Positions 41,032-50,432 of a DNA stretch of 64,000 nt are shown in pieces (positions within the stretch are counted from its first letter, which is position 1; every line of letters starts with the position of its first letter). Below the pieces are notes generated by a model. The model did not search any database. It saw nothing but the letters and a program-made list of their open reading frames with translations, and was not told the DNA's origin. The stretch lies in assembly GCA_002388665.1 (NCBI GenBank), contig DGMY01000081.1:1-64000 (forward strand), written 5' to 3'. Source of the DNA: Opitutia bacterium UBA4506. Lineage in GTDB: Bacteria > Verrucomicrobiota > Verrucomicrobiia > Opitutales > Puniceicoccaceae. The position numbers and the translations under genes are program-made.

Positions 41032-41988
41032 TTATCCAAATAGCCCTTTCCGCAGCCCTGTTCCCACTCGAAGTCCCTTCCAGTCGGCCCCACGCATCAC
41101 GTGCGCCAGCCGTTCCCGTTTCCCCGGAGGACTTTCCCCAAGGCATTCTCGAACAAATTCCTCGGATCCCAAGATCATCCCGTCCGAGAAATATCGAACT
41201 CGGCACCGCAGCACTACCGCTAGGGGTAACTTGCCCTTTTCCTTCTCAAGCACCCTCAGGGCCTCCTCACGCGAAATCGAACGTTTCTCCAGCTTCTCTG
41301 CGCTTCCCGAACCATAGAGAGTCTGTCGGTACCCCGCCAAATCGCGATCCACGGCAGCCAACCCATCCCGGGCCAACTCCCCACCTCCAATAGCCTCTCC
41401 ATACCCACAAAATCGGTAATCCTTAGGATCCTCAACCAATCCTGCCCGCACCGCATTCAAGTCGATATAAGCCGCCACAGTCCTCAACGCAAACCGATCC
41501 CCCTCCACCAAAACACTCTTAAACCGAGCCGACCAAAGCGGGCCAAACCGCTCACGCGACCGGTTAAACCAAAGCGTATACCGAAGCTTCAACGTCCGCA
41601 TAAATTCCGAAACATCATGCATCCGCCGAGTTAACTCACCCCGCAAATACTTCCCCTCAAGGAAATTATCCCTCAAATGCCCCTCCAACACCTCGGCCGC
41701 CATAGGCTGCCAGGGAGTAGGCTCCGGGTACAACAGCCGATACCGACGAACCAACTCCTCATCCGATATCTCAGTCCCCTGCGGAGGGACCTCCACCAGT
41801 ATGTGAAAATGGTTCTTCATCACTGCATAAGTAATCACCCGCACCCCCGAAAACTCAGCCACCTTCCAAATCATCTGGCGAAACACCTCCCGCTCACGAT
41901 TCCCAAACATAGCCTCACCATTCACCGTTCGACTCATCAAATGATAATAAGCAACAGCCCCCAAAACCTTCCGTCTCCGTCCTGCCAT
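41032..41988 (-). CDS. REP-associated tyrosine transposase-like protein (RAYT, Y1 HUH family)
   Basis: 318 residues. The IS200/IS605-type HUH domain is present: YHLMSRTVNGEAMFGNRERE, VITYAVMKNHFHILVEVP with the paired His of the HUH motif, RYTLWFNRSRERFGPLWSAR, and VAAYIDLNAVRAGLVEDPKD with the likely catalytic Tyr region. The RAYT branch acts on REP hairpins rather than as a free insertion sequence and is normally a single-copy domesticated gene. The C-terminal 100 residues (REEALRVLEKEKGKLPLAVV) resemble the extra DNA-binding part of verrucomicrobial members. A perfect palindrome lies 38 bases upstream. No REP array was seen in this window. Confidence 0.85.
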   Translation of the reverse strand: MAGRRRKVLGAVAYYHLMSRTVNGEAMFGNREREVFRQMIWKVAEFSGVRVITYAVMKNHFHILVEVPPQGTEISDEELVRRYRLLYPEPTPWQPMAAEVLEGHLRDNFLEGKYLRGELTRRMHDVSEFMRTLKLRYTLWFNRSRERFGPLWSARFKSVLVEGDRFALRTVAAYIDLNAVRAGLVEDPKDYRFCGYGEAIGGGELARDGLAAVDRDLAGYRQTLYGSGSAEKLEKRSISREEALRVLEKEKGKLPLAVVLRCRVRYFSDGMILGSEEFVRECLGESPPGKRERLAHVMRGADWKGLRVGTGLRKGLFG

Positions 41989-42025
41989 ACCCCCAACCTC
42001 CCACCAAAACCCTAATATGTCAACG

Positions 42026-42046
42026 TTTATAGAACCGTTCTATAAA
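42026..42046. repeat. 10-bp-arm palindrome upstream of the RAYT gene
   Basis: TTTATAGAAC (42026-42035), one base, then GTTCTATAAA (42037-42046): a perfect inverted repeat. It lies between the end of the giant surface-protein gene (42106) and the RAYT start (41988), both on the minus strand. It could be an operator for the RAYT gene or its DNA target; it lacks the GC-rich stem and tetranucleotide of classical REP elements. Confidence 0.5.
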
Positions 42047-42105
42047 TTACTATATTTTCTGAAATCACGGAGGTTGTTGCTACTATTAGACGGTTCTAGG
42101 CGATT

Positions 42106-45100
42106 CTATCGGCGGCGTCTGGTGAGGACTAGGGATAGAGTTAGAGCGGATAGGATCAGGGCGAAGGTATCTGGTTCTGGCACACTTGTTATATTTAGCC
42201 ACAAGGATTGATCCTCTCCTTTGGAAAGATTTCCTTCTAGGCCTGAAACTGCGTTTTCGAATCGGAGCGAGGCGAGGAAGTCATCGTGGAAAAAGTGGTC
42301 GTCTACCCCCTGGATTAGTTCGAAGGTGTCATTTACTTTTGGAAGAAATTCGTCATCGATGACTACCACTAGGAATCCGAAAAACTCACCGAGACCGTCC
42401 TCATGGAAAGTAAGGTTGTCGTGATTTCCCAGGCCGAAGAGATCGAAATACAAAGTACCGGTTTCCGAGTTGGAAATTGAATCGTGAAAAATGGTTTGTA
42501 CGCCACCCGAGCTGCTGCTGGTTCCTACATATAGATCACCGCTATTGTTCACATGGCCCACTACCTCATCCCCGGTCATGAATTCGTTGTAGTTATACAG
42601 CACACCAGTTCCGCCCTCGGACTCGTCCTCATTCAAGCGCACACTTCCTTGAATATGGCCATGATTATGAACGTCAACCAGCGCTTCACCCGTGTAGTGG
42701 ACGGCAGTCTTCCCTACGATAGTACCATGATTGTGGACCACATTATTGGTGCTGGCACCAGCGGCGCGGAGGCTGCCCGAAACGGTGTTGTCGCTGTTGC
42801 CACCATCAACGACAATGGCTGATCCTTCCCTCATATCCACAACGATCTTACCGGAGTTGGTCACACTAATGGTATCGCCACCGCTCCCGTTCGCGGCGAC
42901 GGCTTGAGCGAAGATTCCTATTCCATTACTACTAGAACCAAGTGCATCAATTACACCGCTACTGGAGTTGATTACCGTAACGGTTCCTCCTTTTCCGGTC
43001 GATGATCCACTGTCACCCCAACTACCTGCGAGGTGTCCAAAAATCCCGCCGCCACCTGAAATTGATTGCGCGATTATTCCGACTGCCCCATCACCAGAAA
43101 CCGTGATCGAGCCGGAGGAGGTTACCGAAACATCACCCGAATAGCCATGAGTGTTCGTCTGAACAAATTGATTGGTATTGGCTGCGAACTGCTCCGTAAC
43201 GGTCGCTGCAGAAAGGATCCCTCCCCCACCGCCGATGGACTGGACGATGACCCCATGGGCCTGATCTCCGTGTGTAGTGATCGACGAATCCGCACCTAAT
43301 TCGACCGAAACGTCCGCGGCATTATGATCGCTAGTACCCTTCTGATTGGAACCTAGCTGAGAATTCGCAATATGGTTGTCGATATTCTCCCCCATAGCGA
43401 TGCCCCCGCCATTGGAAATCGATTGTGTAATAAACCCGTGAGCTTGGTCGCCCGAAGTCTCGATGATAAAGTTTACGTCGGACAATGAAATGTCCTCCAT
43501 CCCATCTTCGATGGAAGCATCGGTGAAGCCGCCGAGTTGAACACGGACCTTTTCACCCGTAAAATCCCCGTCGGCCTTCCCGGCACCGAAGATGCCACCA
43601 CCACCGCCAATCGACTGAAATACTGCACCATGCGCATACATGCCCTCAGTCGTAATCTTCCCCTTCACGCCATCGGCGACGATCGCACCTCCTGCTCCTG
43701 AAATATCTTTTTGATCACCGCCTGACAAAGATTGGTCTCCGGCGCCCAGCACTACGTCCTTATAGTTGTATCCATAGCCGTTGGTTGTACCGTCGGCAAA
43801 ATCCTGGCCCCTATAGTCTGAAGAATTAGAGGTAAAAATCCCTCCGCCAGCACCGACAGATTGAAGGACAAGTCCAGCCGATCCGTAACCCTGAGTATAG
43901 ATCACAGAATCTTCACTCGCGCCCAGAAAAACGGGACCTCCACCGTTATCGTCATGCCCAATCCCTGCGCCCAACTGCACATCGAAAGTCTCGTACGCCG
44001 TACTATTCGCGCCGACAACTGTCTGAGCGACGCCTCCACCGAGACCTAAACTTTGCGCGACAACACCAAATGACCAATCACCGGCGGTTGCGACATTGCT
44101 TGAAATATCGGAAGTATCATCCCCACCCAAGGAGACCGAGACCCGACCACCCGGACCGTGAATGACGCCAGCGTGCTGATCATTCTCGGTCACGCCAAGT
44201 TGGGCAGTAGTGGTGCGAAGAAACGCTGTCCCGGAGTAGGTGGATGGGGTCACCGGAATTCCTCCCGAAGTCGCGTAGCCTCCCCCTCCTGAGATAGACT
44301 GAGCGAGGATCCCAATCGAGTGATGCCCAGCAGTCAAAATACTACCGTAGGCCTGTTCGACATTAACTACTCCTGCGTAGTTTTGCCCCTCCAGATTCAT
44401 GCCTAGATTGATGACAGAATTTACATCGACAGCGCCACTGTTAGCGACCCCACCGCCACCAGCGATTTCTTGGGCAATCAAACCGGGAGCAGCGTAACCC
44501 AAAGTCTCAATATTGCCCTCGTTCACAACCGAGACCGTAGAAGTAGCTGAATTAGCAGACGATTCCACTCCCTTCCCCGAATCTTTATGCCATGCACCGA
44601 CATTCAATGTAACCCGGTGATTGATCGAATCATCAAAACTATCAACGTAGGCGGCGTTACTGATAGCCGAAGAGACCCCAGATTTCCCTCCGCCTCCAGC
44701 GACTCCCTGAGCCAGAATTCCGATCGAACGATTTCCGGTCGTCAGTACATTTGAATCCTTCGCGGTGACCACATTCACCTGACCACTTCCCTGGCTGTCA
44801 GAGACGGTCGAACCCATCGAAACAGTCGCACTCCATTCGTTTTCGCTGTTGATAACCTGGCTACCGAGAGCTTCCAATTCCTTAAAGACGGAGCTTGAAT
44901 CCCCCTTGCCGACATCCCCGCCACCACCAGCAATAGACTGCGCAATAATTCCGGCGGAATCTCCTCCTACGGTGGTGATCAGGCCGTGATTCTCGACGCT
45001 GGCATCGCCTCCAAACCCACCCGCCTTGTTGTCAGAAGAGCCGACTTGGATATCTACAGTATTACTCTTTGCAGTGAGTTTGGAATCAGTGTCGCGCAGC

Positions 45101-46536
45101 ACACCACCTCCCCCACCGATCGACTGTACGGTTACCCCTGCAGAAGAGTCACCGGCAGTCTCAATATTTCCAAAATTTTCGGCCTCTGCGGTGCCTCCGT
45201 TCCCGGTAGTTCCATCGGAGCCCCCAATCTGTAGACTAAGCTCATAGGTCTGAGTCGGCTCATCGTCGTCATCACCACTCGATACGGAATCGTCTCCTCC
45301 CCCGTCATCATCATCGTCGTCGCTCTTGTCATCGACATCGACGTTACCCGAACCACCATGGCCGCCACCGCCGCCCACAGATTGAGCGAGCATGCCAATT
45401 GAAGAATGCCCCAAAGTGGTGATTCTCGCGTCGGTGTGCGAGCTGCTACCGTTCGCCAAGGCAACTACTCCTCCTAAGCCGCCGCCACCGCCGCTACCGC
45501 CGACACTCAAGCTAAATTGGGCATAGTCACCGGTCGCATCCTTCAGGGCAGCCGCAAGCGAAGACTTGCCACCCGCACCACCGCCGCCACCAATACTTTG
45601 ACCAAACATTCCAACTCCCAGATCTCCTGCCAATTGGAGGACTCCCGTATTCACCAAAGCCACATCTCCCCCGTCTCCAGCAGCTCCACCGCTGCCTCCG
45701 ATGCTCAATGTCATTTCGACATTCAAGGACTCAGGATCACCGGCCGAATCATGCGATTTCGCGGTCGTCGAACCTCCATGGCCGCCCCCTCCTCCGATCG
45801 ATTGTGCATACAAAGCACTGGAATTTCCGCTTTTATTGGTCAACGTGATCGTACCGTCGTTCTCGGCCAGGATATCACCGCCGTCGCCAGCAACGCCGCC
45901 ACTACCACCGATCGAGGTCGAAATTGTCACAACATCTCCGCTTTCCTTGCTGGTCGCCGTACCCCCATTGCCGCCTCCTCCACCAATACTCTGGAGATGG
46001 AGACCGGATGAATCCTTCCCTGCTGTCGAGATCTTACCACTACTGGCCACATAGGCAGCGACATCACCACCTGTTCCGCCCTTTCCGCCACTACCTCCTA
46101 TACCGATCGAGACATCTTCTCCCCAGGCCGTACTGTTTCCGCCGTGACCACCGCCACCGCCAATCGACTGGAGGACAACTGCACTCGAAAAATCCCCATG
46201 AGTAGTAACCTCTCCATCCAAATCCGCCAGAACGGCTCCTCCGTCCCCGCCTTCTCCGCCATGCCCACCTACCGCAATAAATAGTCCTTCTGAATTGGCC
46301 CCATTTCCCCCGCCTCCGCCGACCGATTGCCCTAAAATCCCTACGGAATGCTTGTCTTTGGTTTCGACGATTCCTGTACTGCCCTGCTCAATACCAACAG
46401 CTCCGCCAGCACCTCCGGCATCACCCGAACCACCGATAAACAGCGACGCATGCTTTCCCCCCGGCCGAGCCGCCACCGCCACCAATTGATTGAGCAACAA
46501 TCCCAACTGAAGCGACACCAGTACCATTACTATCAC
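42106..46536 (-). CDS. Giant glycine-rich surface protein, C-terminal part, with PEP-CTERM tail
   Basis: 1,476 codons, of which those after about 46462 belong to the protein; the first few residues are out-of-frame. It continues the reading frame that breaks in the gene part at 46421-48136. About 18 repeats of 45-80 residues each end in a motif like GIIAQSIGGGGG or GLVLQSVGAGGG, preceded by short beta-strand runs (for example GDSAGIIAQSIAGGGG). This is the repeat seen in very large autotransporter passengers, which form beta-helices. However, the C terminus has no beta-barrel: it ends SVPEPDTFALILSALTLSLV followed by LTRRRR, a PEP-CTERM signal. An Asp-rich insert lies near 45260-45345. It is probably a cell-surface or exopolysaccharide-bound adhesin; function is inferred. 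Confidence 0.82.
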   Translation of the reverse strand: MIVMVLVSLQLGLLLNQLVAVAARPGGKHASLFIGGSGDAGGAGGAVGIEQGSTGIVETKDKHSVGILGQSVGGGGGNGANSEGLFIAVGGHGGEGGDGGAVLADLDGEVTTHGDFSSAVVLQSIGGGGGHGGNSTAWGEDVSIGIGGSGGKGGTGGDVAAYVASSGKISTAGKDSSGLHLQSIGGGGGNGGTATSKESGDVVTISTSIGGSGGVAGDGGDILAENDGTITLTNKSGNSSALYAQSIGGGGGHGGSTTAKSHDSAGDPESLNVEMTLSIGGSGGAAGDGGDVALVNTGVLQLAGDLGVGMFGQSIGGGGGAGGKSSLAAALKDATGDYAQFSLSVGGSGGGGGLGGVVALANGSSSHTDARITTLGHSSIGMLAQSVGGGGGHGGSGNVDVDDKSDDDDDDGGGDDSVSSGDDDDEPTQTYELSLQIGGSDGTTGNGGTAEAENFGNIETAGDSSAGVTVQSIGGGGGVLRDTDSKLTAKSNTVDIQVGSSDNKAGGFGGDASVENHGLITTVGGDSAGIIAQSIAGGGGDVGKGDSSSVFKELEALGSQVINSENEWSATVSMGSTVSDSQGSGQVNVVTAKDSNVLTTGNRSIGILAQGVAGGGGKSGVSSAISNAAYVDSFDDSINHRVTLNVGAWHKDSGKGVESSANSATSTVSVVNEGNIETLGYAAPGLIAQEIAGGGGVANSGAVDVNSVINLGMNLEGQNYAGVVNVEQAYGSILTAGHHSIGILAQSISGGGGYATSGGIPVTPSTYSGTAFLRTTTAQLGVTENDQHAGVIHGPGGRVSVSLGGDDTSDISSNVATAGDWSFGVVAQSLGLGGGVAQTVVGANSTAYETFDVQLGAGIGHDDNGGGPVFLGASEDSVIYTQGYGSAGLVLQSVGAGGGIFTSNSSDYRGQDFADGTTNGYGYNYKDVVLGAGDQSLSGGDQKDISGAGGAIVADGVKGKITTEGMYAHGAVFQSIGGGGGIFGAGKADGDFTGEKVRVQLGGFTDASIEDGMEDISLSDVNFIIETSGDQAHGFITQSISNGGGIAMGENIDNHIANSQLGSNQKGTSDHNAADVSVELGADSSITTHGDQAHGVIVQSIGGGGGILSAATVTEQFAANTNQFVQTNTHGYSGDVSVTSSGSITVSGDGAVGIIAQSISGGGGIFGHLAGSWGDSGSSTGKGGTVTVINSSSGVIDALGSSSNGIGIFAQAVAANGSGGDTISVTNSGKIVVDMREGSAIVVDGGNSDNTVSGSLRAAGASTNNVVHNHGTIVGKTAVHYTGEALVDVHNHGHIQGSVRLNEDESEGGTGVLYNYNEFMTGDEVVGHVNNSGDLYVGTSSSSGGVQTIFHDSISNSETGTLYFDLFGLGNHDNLTFHEDGLGEFFGFLVVVIDDEFLPKVNDTFELIQGVDDHFFHDDFLASLRFENAVSGLEGNLSKGEDQSLWLNITSVPEPDTFALILSALTLSLVLTRRRR

Positions 46537-48136
46537 CGGTGGAAATCGTCGCGTTGTTCACCACCTCTACAGTACCTCCGTCTTTCCCCTCGCCTTTCTT
46601 GCTACTGGATGAACCCGAAGCGTCACCCAGTTGCGTCCCCGTGGATGAAGAATAGTCCTGGGCCAATTCGTTGATGACGACCCCACCACCGCTGGCACTA
46701 AGAGCAACCACTCCGTGAGCAGTAGTACCTAAAGTTGAAATATCTCCCCCTTCGTTCAGTGTAACTTCGACCGCATCTCCCCCACCGGGCGCATGATCGG
46801 AATCATAATTACCGACGCTAACCGTCCCGGTATTGCCAGAGCCCACAGTAGTCACGGTATTCTGCCCCCCGAGGCTCAACGCGGCAATCCCGATAGACAT
46901 CTCACCCTGGGTCTCAATTGCCCGACTACTTGTCACGGTCACCTCACCTCCGCTGCCTTGACCATTCGAGGAGGAAGCTAGTCCTTCGGAGTACGGATCC
47001 AGCCCTCCACCGGTTCCGGAACTAACCGCCAAGACACCGATCCCCAGTTTAGTGTTAGCGTTCCCTACTTTGATAATCGAAGAAGAATCGGACGGATCCT
47101 GCGCACTGTCCAACGCCACGCTAACAAGACCTCCCGTAACCGTAGTTCCGGACTTCGCATTATCTGGAAGGAATCCGTTACTAACTGCCAAGATTCCTAT
47201 TCCAACATTCGTTTTGCTGTTCTCACTCGTGTTCACAGCAATCGTTCCGGTATTCTGGACCGTAACATACACAGGGTTCGCAATCGAATCGAGAGCCGTG
47301 TCTTTCGAAAACGGAATACCGGTGGCACTCGCGGAAATACCCGCTCCATATTCTGCATCGAGTACGAGCTCACCACCATGCACGACCTTAACTGGTTGAT
47401 TACTTTGAGCCTGATAGTCGGCGGCGGCATTGAAAGAGTTAGCCACAGAAATACCTCCCATCGCCATGGATCCATCGCCGGAGACATTGATTTTACTGCC
47501 GCTATAGGTCATGACCAAAGCCTCACTGGGTGCCGTATTATCGACGTAGGTGCTGGAGTCAGCGACCAAGGCACTCACCACCGGCTGATATGCATCCGTC
47601 TCCAAATTGTATGAGTCGAGACTACTAATAAGAGTAACACTCCCATAGTGATTTAGCACCACCTTGAATTTGGTATCCGTCACACTGGGAACGTCGGAAA
47701 TTTTCTGCCCCACTACTACCGCCCCAATACCGGGAAGTAATAGATTGGATGGAGAAGATCCCGCCGGGGCAGTACTTATAGAATAACTCAAATCACCGTG
47801 ATTGTCGAAAGTGATCCCATACCCTTGCGAAATCGCAGCGACGAACATCCCACTCACCTTGTCGGCATCCGTCGAATCGACGAACGTCGCCAAAGTTGAA
47901 TTTGCCCCGAGAGTAATCTGTTCAAACAAGATATCGTCAAACGCTTGAATATAGGAAGGGGTCAAAACGGTCCCGCTCACCGTCCCAGTCGCATTTATTG
48001 TCGGCGGATTTGCGCCATCATCATAGGTGACATCAAACCCCTCGGAACCGTACGGCTCATCACCCCAAACAGCCAAATGCATCAGGCATGACGCCGAAAT
48101 TCCTACAAAAAAAATCGAACTAAATAACTTATACAT
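46421..48136 (-). CDS. Giant surface protein, N-terminal part (frame broken at a G6 run)
   Basis: About 571 codons; the last dozen after about 46457 are out-of-frame. A signal peptide (YKLFSSIFFVGISASCLMHL) starts at ATG 48136. The exported part has beta-helix-type repeats that turn into the full GIVAQSIGGGGG motif just before the break. In the run of six G on the minus strand (46462-46457), dropping one G restores a continuous frame into the part at 42106-46536 (GGGGSA-GGKHASLFIGGSG). Together the two make one protein of about 2,030 residues. The break may be a homopolymer sequencing error or a slipped-strand phase-variation switch; the sequence cannot tell which. Confidence 0.8.
   Translation of the reverse strand: MYKLFSSIFFVGISASCLMHLAVWGDEPYGSEGFDVTYDDGANPPTINATGTVSGTVLTPSYIQAFDDILFEQITLGANSTLATFVDSTDADKVSGMFVAAISQGYGITFDNHGDLSYSISTAPAGSSPSNLLLPGIGAVVVGQKISDVPSVTDTKFKVVLNHYGSVTLISSLDSYNLETDAYQPVVSALVADSSTYVDNTAPSEALVMTYSGSKINVSGDGSMAMGGISVANSFNAAADYQAQSNQPVKVVHGGELVLDAEYGAGISASATGIPFSKDTALDSIANPVYVTVQNTGTIAVNTSENSKTNVGIGILAVSNGFLPDNAKSGTTVTGGLVSVALDSAQDPSDSSSIIKVGNANTKLGIGVLAVSSGTGGGLDPYSEGLASSSNGQGSGGEVTVTSSRAIETQGEMSIGIAALSLGGQNTVTTVGSGNTGTVSVGNYDSDHAPGGGDAVEVTLNEGGDISTLGTTAHGVVALSASGGGVVINELAQDYSSSTGTQLGDASGSSSSKKGEGKDGGTVEVVNNATISTGDSNGTGVASVGIVAQSIGGGGGSAGGKACVAVYRWFG
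46457..46462 (-). repeat. Homopolymer G6 (minus strand) at the frame break of the giant surface gene
   Basis: Six G on the coding strand (six C on the plus strand) followed by AAA. The codons before read in one frame and those after in the +1 frame. It is the exact site where the gene would switch on or off by gain or loss of a G. Confidence 0.65.
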
Positions 48137-49079
48137 AGGGCAACCCGTTCCACGGAGAGGCAATAGATAGCAAAAACAAAACAACCATGAACTCCCGCAA
48201 AATTTTAGTAAACAGAATTATAAGGCCATAATTATTAAAGCCCTGTCAACTCTCAATCAAGAATCGCTAAATTCAGATTCGAAGCATTCTTAAATTATTG
48301 TTATAATTTTATAAATATCATATTTTTACAACGTTCATACAACTCAGGCGATCCGGATAATAAAGAATCCAGAAGCTATTGTTGGGTAAAGGTCACCAAT
48401 TCCTCTCTCAGCGAGGGAAGCGGGAACGCGCAACAAAGGTAAAGGCCCTCAAAGCCTAAATCAGTCGAAATCAACTTATCCACTGATGGAAAGAGGCCAG
48501 AAGGCGATTCCTACAGCGAAGTATCGATCCACAGCACTCGACCAAGGCTGTACTCTCTGTGCTTGCACCATGCCACTAGTCCCGGTCTCAACACAGCGAA
48601 TGCCGCCCTGTTTTCGGGCAACGAACGGAATATGGGCAGAATAAAATCAGCAGTCCGAGCCACAAACCGGTCAGCTGCGACCAAAGACTTGAGGGTGTAT
48701 TTTCCAGGACGGCCCGAACGAATTCGCTTCCAGGTAATATTTGCGAAGAGAGTGGTTCCATCAATCAACTTGCATAGAACACCCCTAAACGGGGAAACAC
48801 ATACAAAATGCAATCAACAACCAGAAGGCCATACCCATAATTCACTACGCCTCAGCATTGAGCAAACACTGATGGTCCCCGGAACTTCACCACACATTAT
48901 CGATGAAATAAATCAAATCGCCCGTCGGCAAAAATCGTCTTGCCAGCCCCGTTTGCTAGACCCGGCCCGAAGGCTCACCCGAACAAAAAGATGCAGAATC
49001 CGAAACAAAGACAATAAACTTGAAACTCCAAAATTCAGAAACCCTCAATAACCGAACTCCCCACAATCAAATTAAAAAG
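48137..49079. other. Noncoding, AT-rich upstream region of the giant surface gene
   Basis: About 940 bases with no gene I can support. Open frames on both strands (48511-48813 minus, 48563-49051 plus) overlap each other and show no recognisable domain or sensible composition. The part next to the surface gene (48180-48330) is strongly AT-rich (ATTGTTATAATTTTATAAAT around 48296-48315) and likely holds its promoter. The rest may be decayed sequence or a long regulatory leader. Confidence 0.5.
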
Positions 49080-49868
49080 TTAACTGACATAGATCGTGCC
49101 CTGAAGAAACAGTCTTGTCTTTCCCGAAATCAAGATACGGTCATTATCGGTTCTACAACGAAGAACGCCACCGCGACGCGAAATTTGCCATGCTGTGAGT
49201 GGATTTCTATCGAGCCGCTCTGACCAGTATGGAGCGAGAGCACAATGAGCCGATCCGGTCACGGCATCCTCATTAATTCCATGACTCGGTGCAAAAAATC
49301 GGCTCACGAAATCAACATCAACCCCCGGTGCGGTAGCGATTACACCACGGAGATCCAGTCCCTTCAGGATTGCGAAATCGGGATCGAGGGCGGCGACATC
49401 TTCCTCGCTCTCGAAAACAGCAATGTAGTCTACGGATCGAAGACAGAAAGACGGTGCAACTCCCAGTCCACGGATCAGCATTTCCGGACTTTTACAAGGC
49501 TTGCCGGGCTGAGAAGGAAAGTCCAAGCGATAGTATTTCCCCTCTCGCTTCACCAATAGGGCACCACTGCGCGATTGAAACAGTACCGTATCCCCCCGAA
49601 TCCCCTCGCGATCGAAAACAACCCGAGCAGCCGCTAGCGTGGCATGACCACATAGATCCACCTCAACGGTCGGCGTAAACCAGCGGATGCGAAACCCCTC
49701 TCCTTCACGGACGTAGAAAGCAGTTTCGGAAAGATTATTTTCTTCGGCAATGGATTGCAGCAAGCAATCGGGCAACCACTCTTTAAGCGGGCATACTGCC
49801 GCCGGATTCCCGAGGAAGTCCCCCTCAGCGAAGGCATCAATTTGATAGATCGGCAATTCAAGACTCAT
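49080..49868 (-). CDS. PhzF family isomerase/epimerase-like protein
   Basis: 262 residues with the two-lobed PhzF fold. The N-terminal signature IYQIDAFAEGDFLGNPAAVC is followed by the catalytic Glu in EENNLSETAFYV and WFTPTVEVDLCGHATLAAAR. The second lobe has SRFFAPSHGINEDAVTGSAH and GLDLRGVIATAPG. PhzF enzymes isomerise a diene substrate in phenazine synthesis, but most homologues outside that pathway have unknown substrates, and no phenazine genes are here. Its start overlaps the end of the acetyltransferase gene by 11 bases, so the two are an operon. Confidence 0.87.
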   Translation of the reverse strand: MSLELPIYQIDAFAEGDFLGNPAAVCPLKEWLPDCLLQSIAEENNLSETAFYVREGEGFRIRWFTPTVEVDLCGHATLAAARVVFDREGIRGDTVLFQSRSGALLVKREGKYYRLDFPSQPGKPCKSPEMLIRGLGVAPSFCLRSVDYIAVFESEEDVAALDPDFAILKGLDLRGVIATAPGVDVDFVSRFFAPSHGINEDAVTGSAHCALAPYWSERLDRNPLTAWQISRRGGVLRCRTDNDRILISGKTRLFLQGTIYVS

Positions 49869-50346
49869 GATTGGGTTTCTCCATTATATACCTCGAAAAG
49901 GTTACGCCTTGATAGCTCTTCTCTTCTACCTCGACGAGCACGAAACCAAACAGCGCGAACAGGTTCCGGCTAAAAATACTCGCAATCGACCAGATCCGCT
50001 CAGGATCGCGTAAGCGAGAAAGAGAATGATCGAGCAATCTACTTCCCAACCCTGTTCGCTGATATTCGGGAGCCACATAGAGGCTACGAATGTAGCCATT
50101 GTGCTCATGCGAACAAAACGCGCAAAGGACGTTCTCTGAGAAAAAGCCCCATCCCTCGTCCTTCAAAACAAAATCGGAAAAACCCTCATCGACCGCAAAA
50201 GAAGCCCACACCTCTCGCTGGCGGGCGGAGTATCCGTCGGCTGAATCCGACTCGATTGCGGCTCTCCGATAGATCGACCGGCACGCCTGCACATGTTCGG
50301 AAAGGAGCCTGCGAATCGCAGGAGCCGACTCACTCTCACAGGGCAT
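49858..50346 (-). CDS. GNAT family N-acetyltransferase
   Basis: 162 residues. The acetyl-CoA-binding segment is YIRSLYVAPEYQRTGLGSRL, which matches GNAT motif A (Q/R-x-x-G-x-G/A, here QRTGLG), and motif B follows in FSRNLFALFGFVLVEVEEKS. It transfers an acetyl group to an amine on an unknown substrate. The N-terminal 80 residues do not point to a subfamily. It overlaps the phzF-like gene by 11 bases. The small lipoprotein gene ends 86 bases upstream on the same strand. Confidence 0.82.
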   Translation of the reverse strand: MPCESESAPAIRRLLSEHVQACRSIYRRAAIESDSADGYSARQREVWASFAVDEGFSDFVLKDEGWGFFSENVLCAFCSHEHNGYIRSLYVAPEYQRTGLGSRLLDHSLSRLRDPERIWSIASIFSRNLFALFGFVLVEVEEKSYQGVTFSRYIMEKPNHES

Positions 50347-50432
50347 AGACTCTGAGGCTCTTCTAATTCAACTCAGCCGAACGGACGGCCAAATCAAAAT
50401 CAATGGCATCCAACTCGTCAGCCGAACGCCAG

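Noticed and set aside
45000..46500. Periodic CCGCCACCACCGCC-type repeats resembling an array
   Set aside because: They are the glycine codons of the AQSIGGGGG repeats on the minus strand, spaced irregularly; not a CRISPR array.
48511..48813. 100-codon minus-strand frame upstream of the giant surface gene
   Set aside because: No signal peptide, domain or sensible start context; overlaps another equally unconvincing plus-strand frame.
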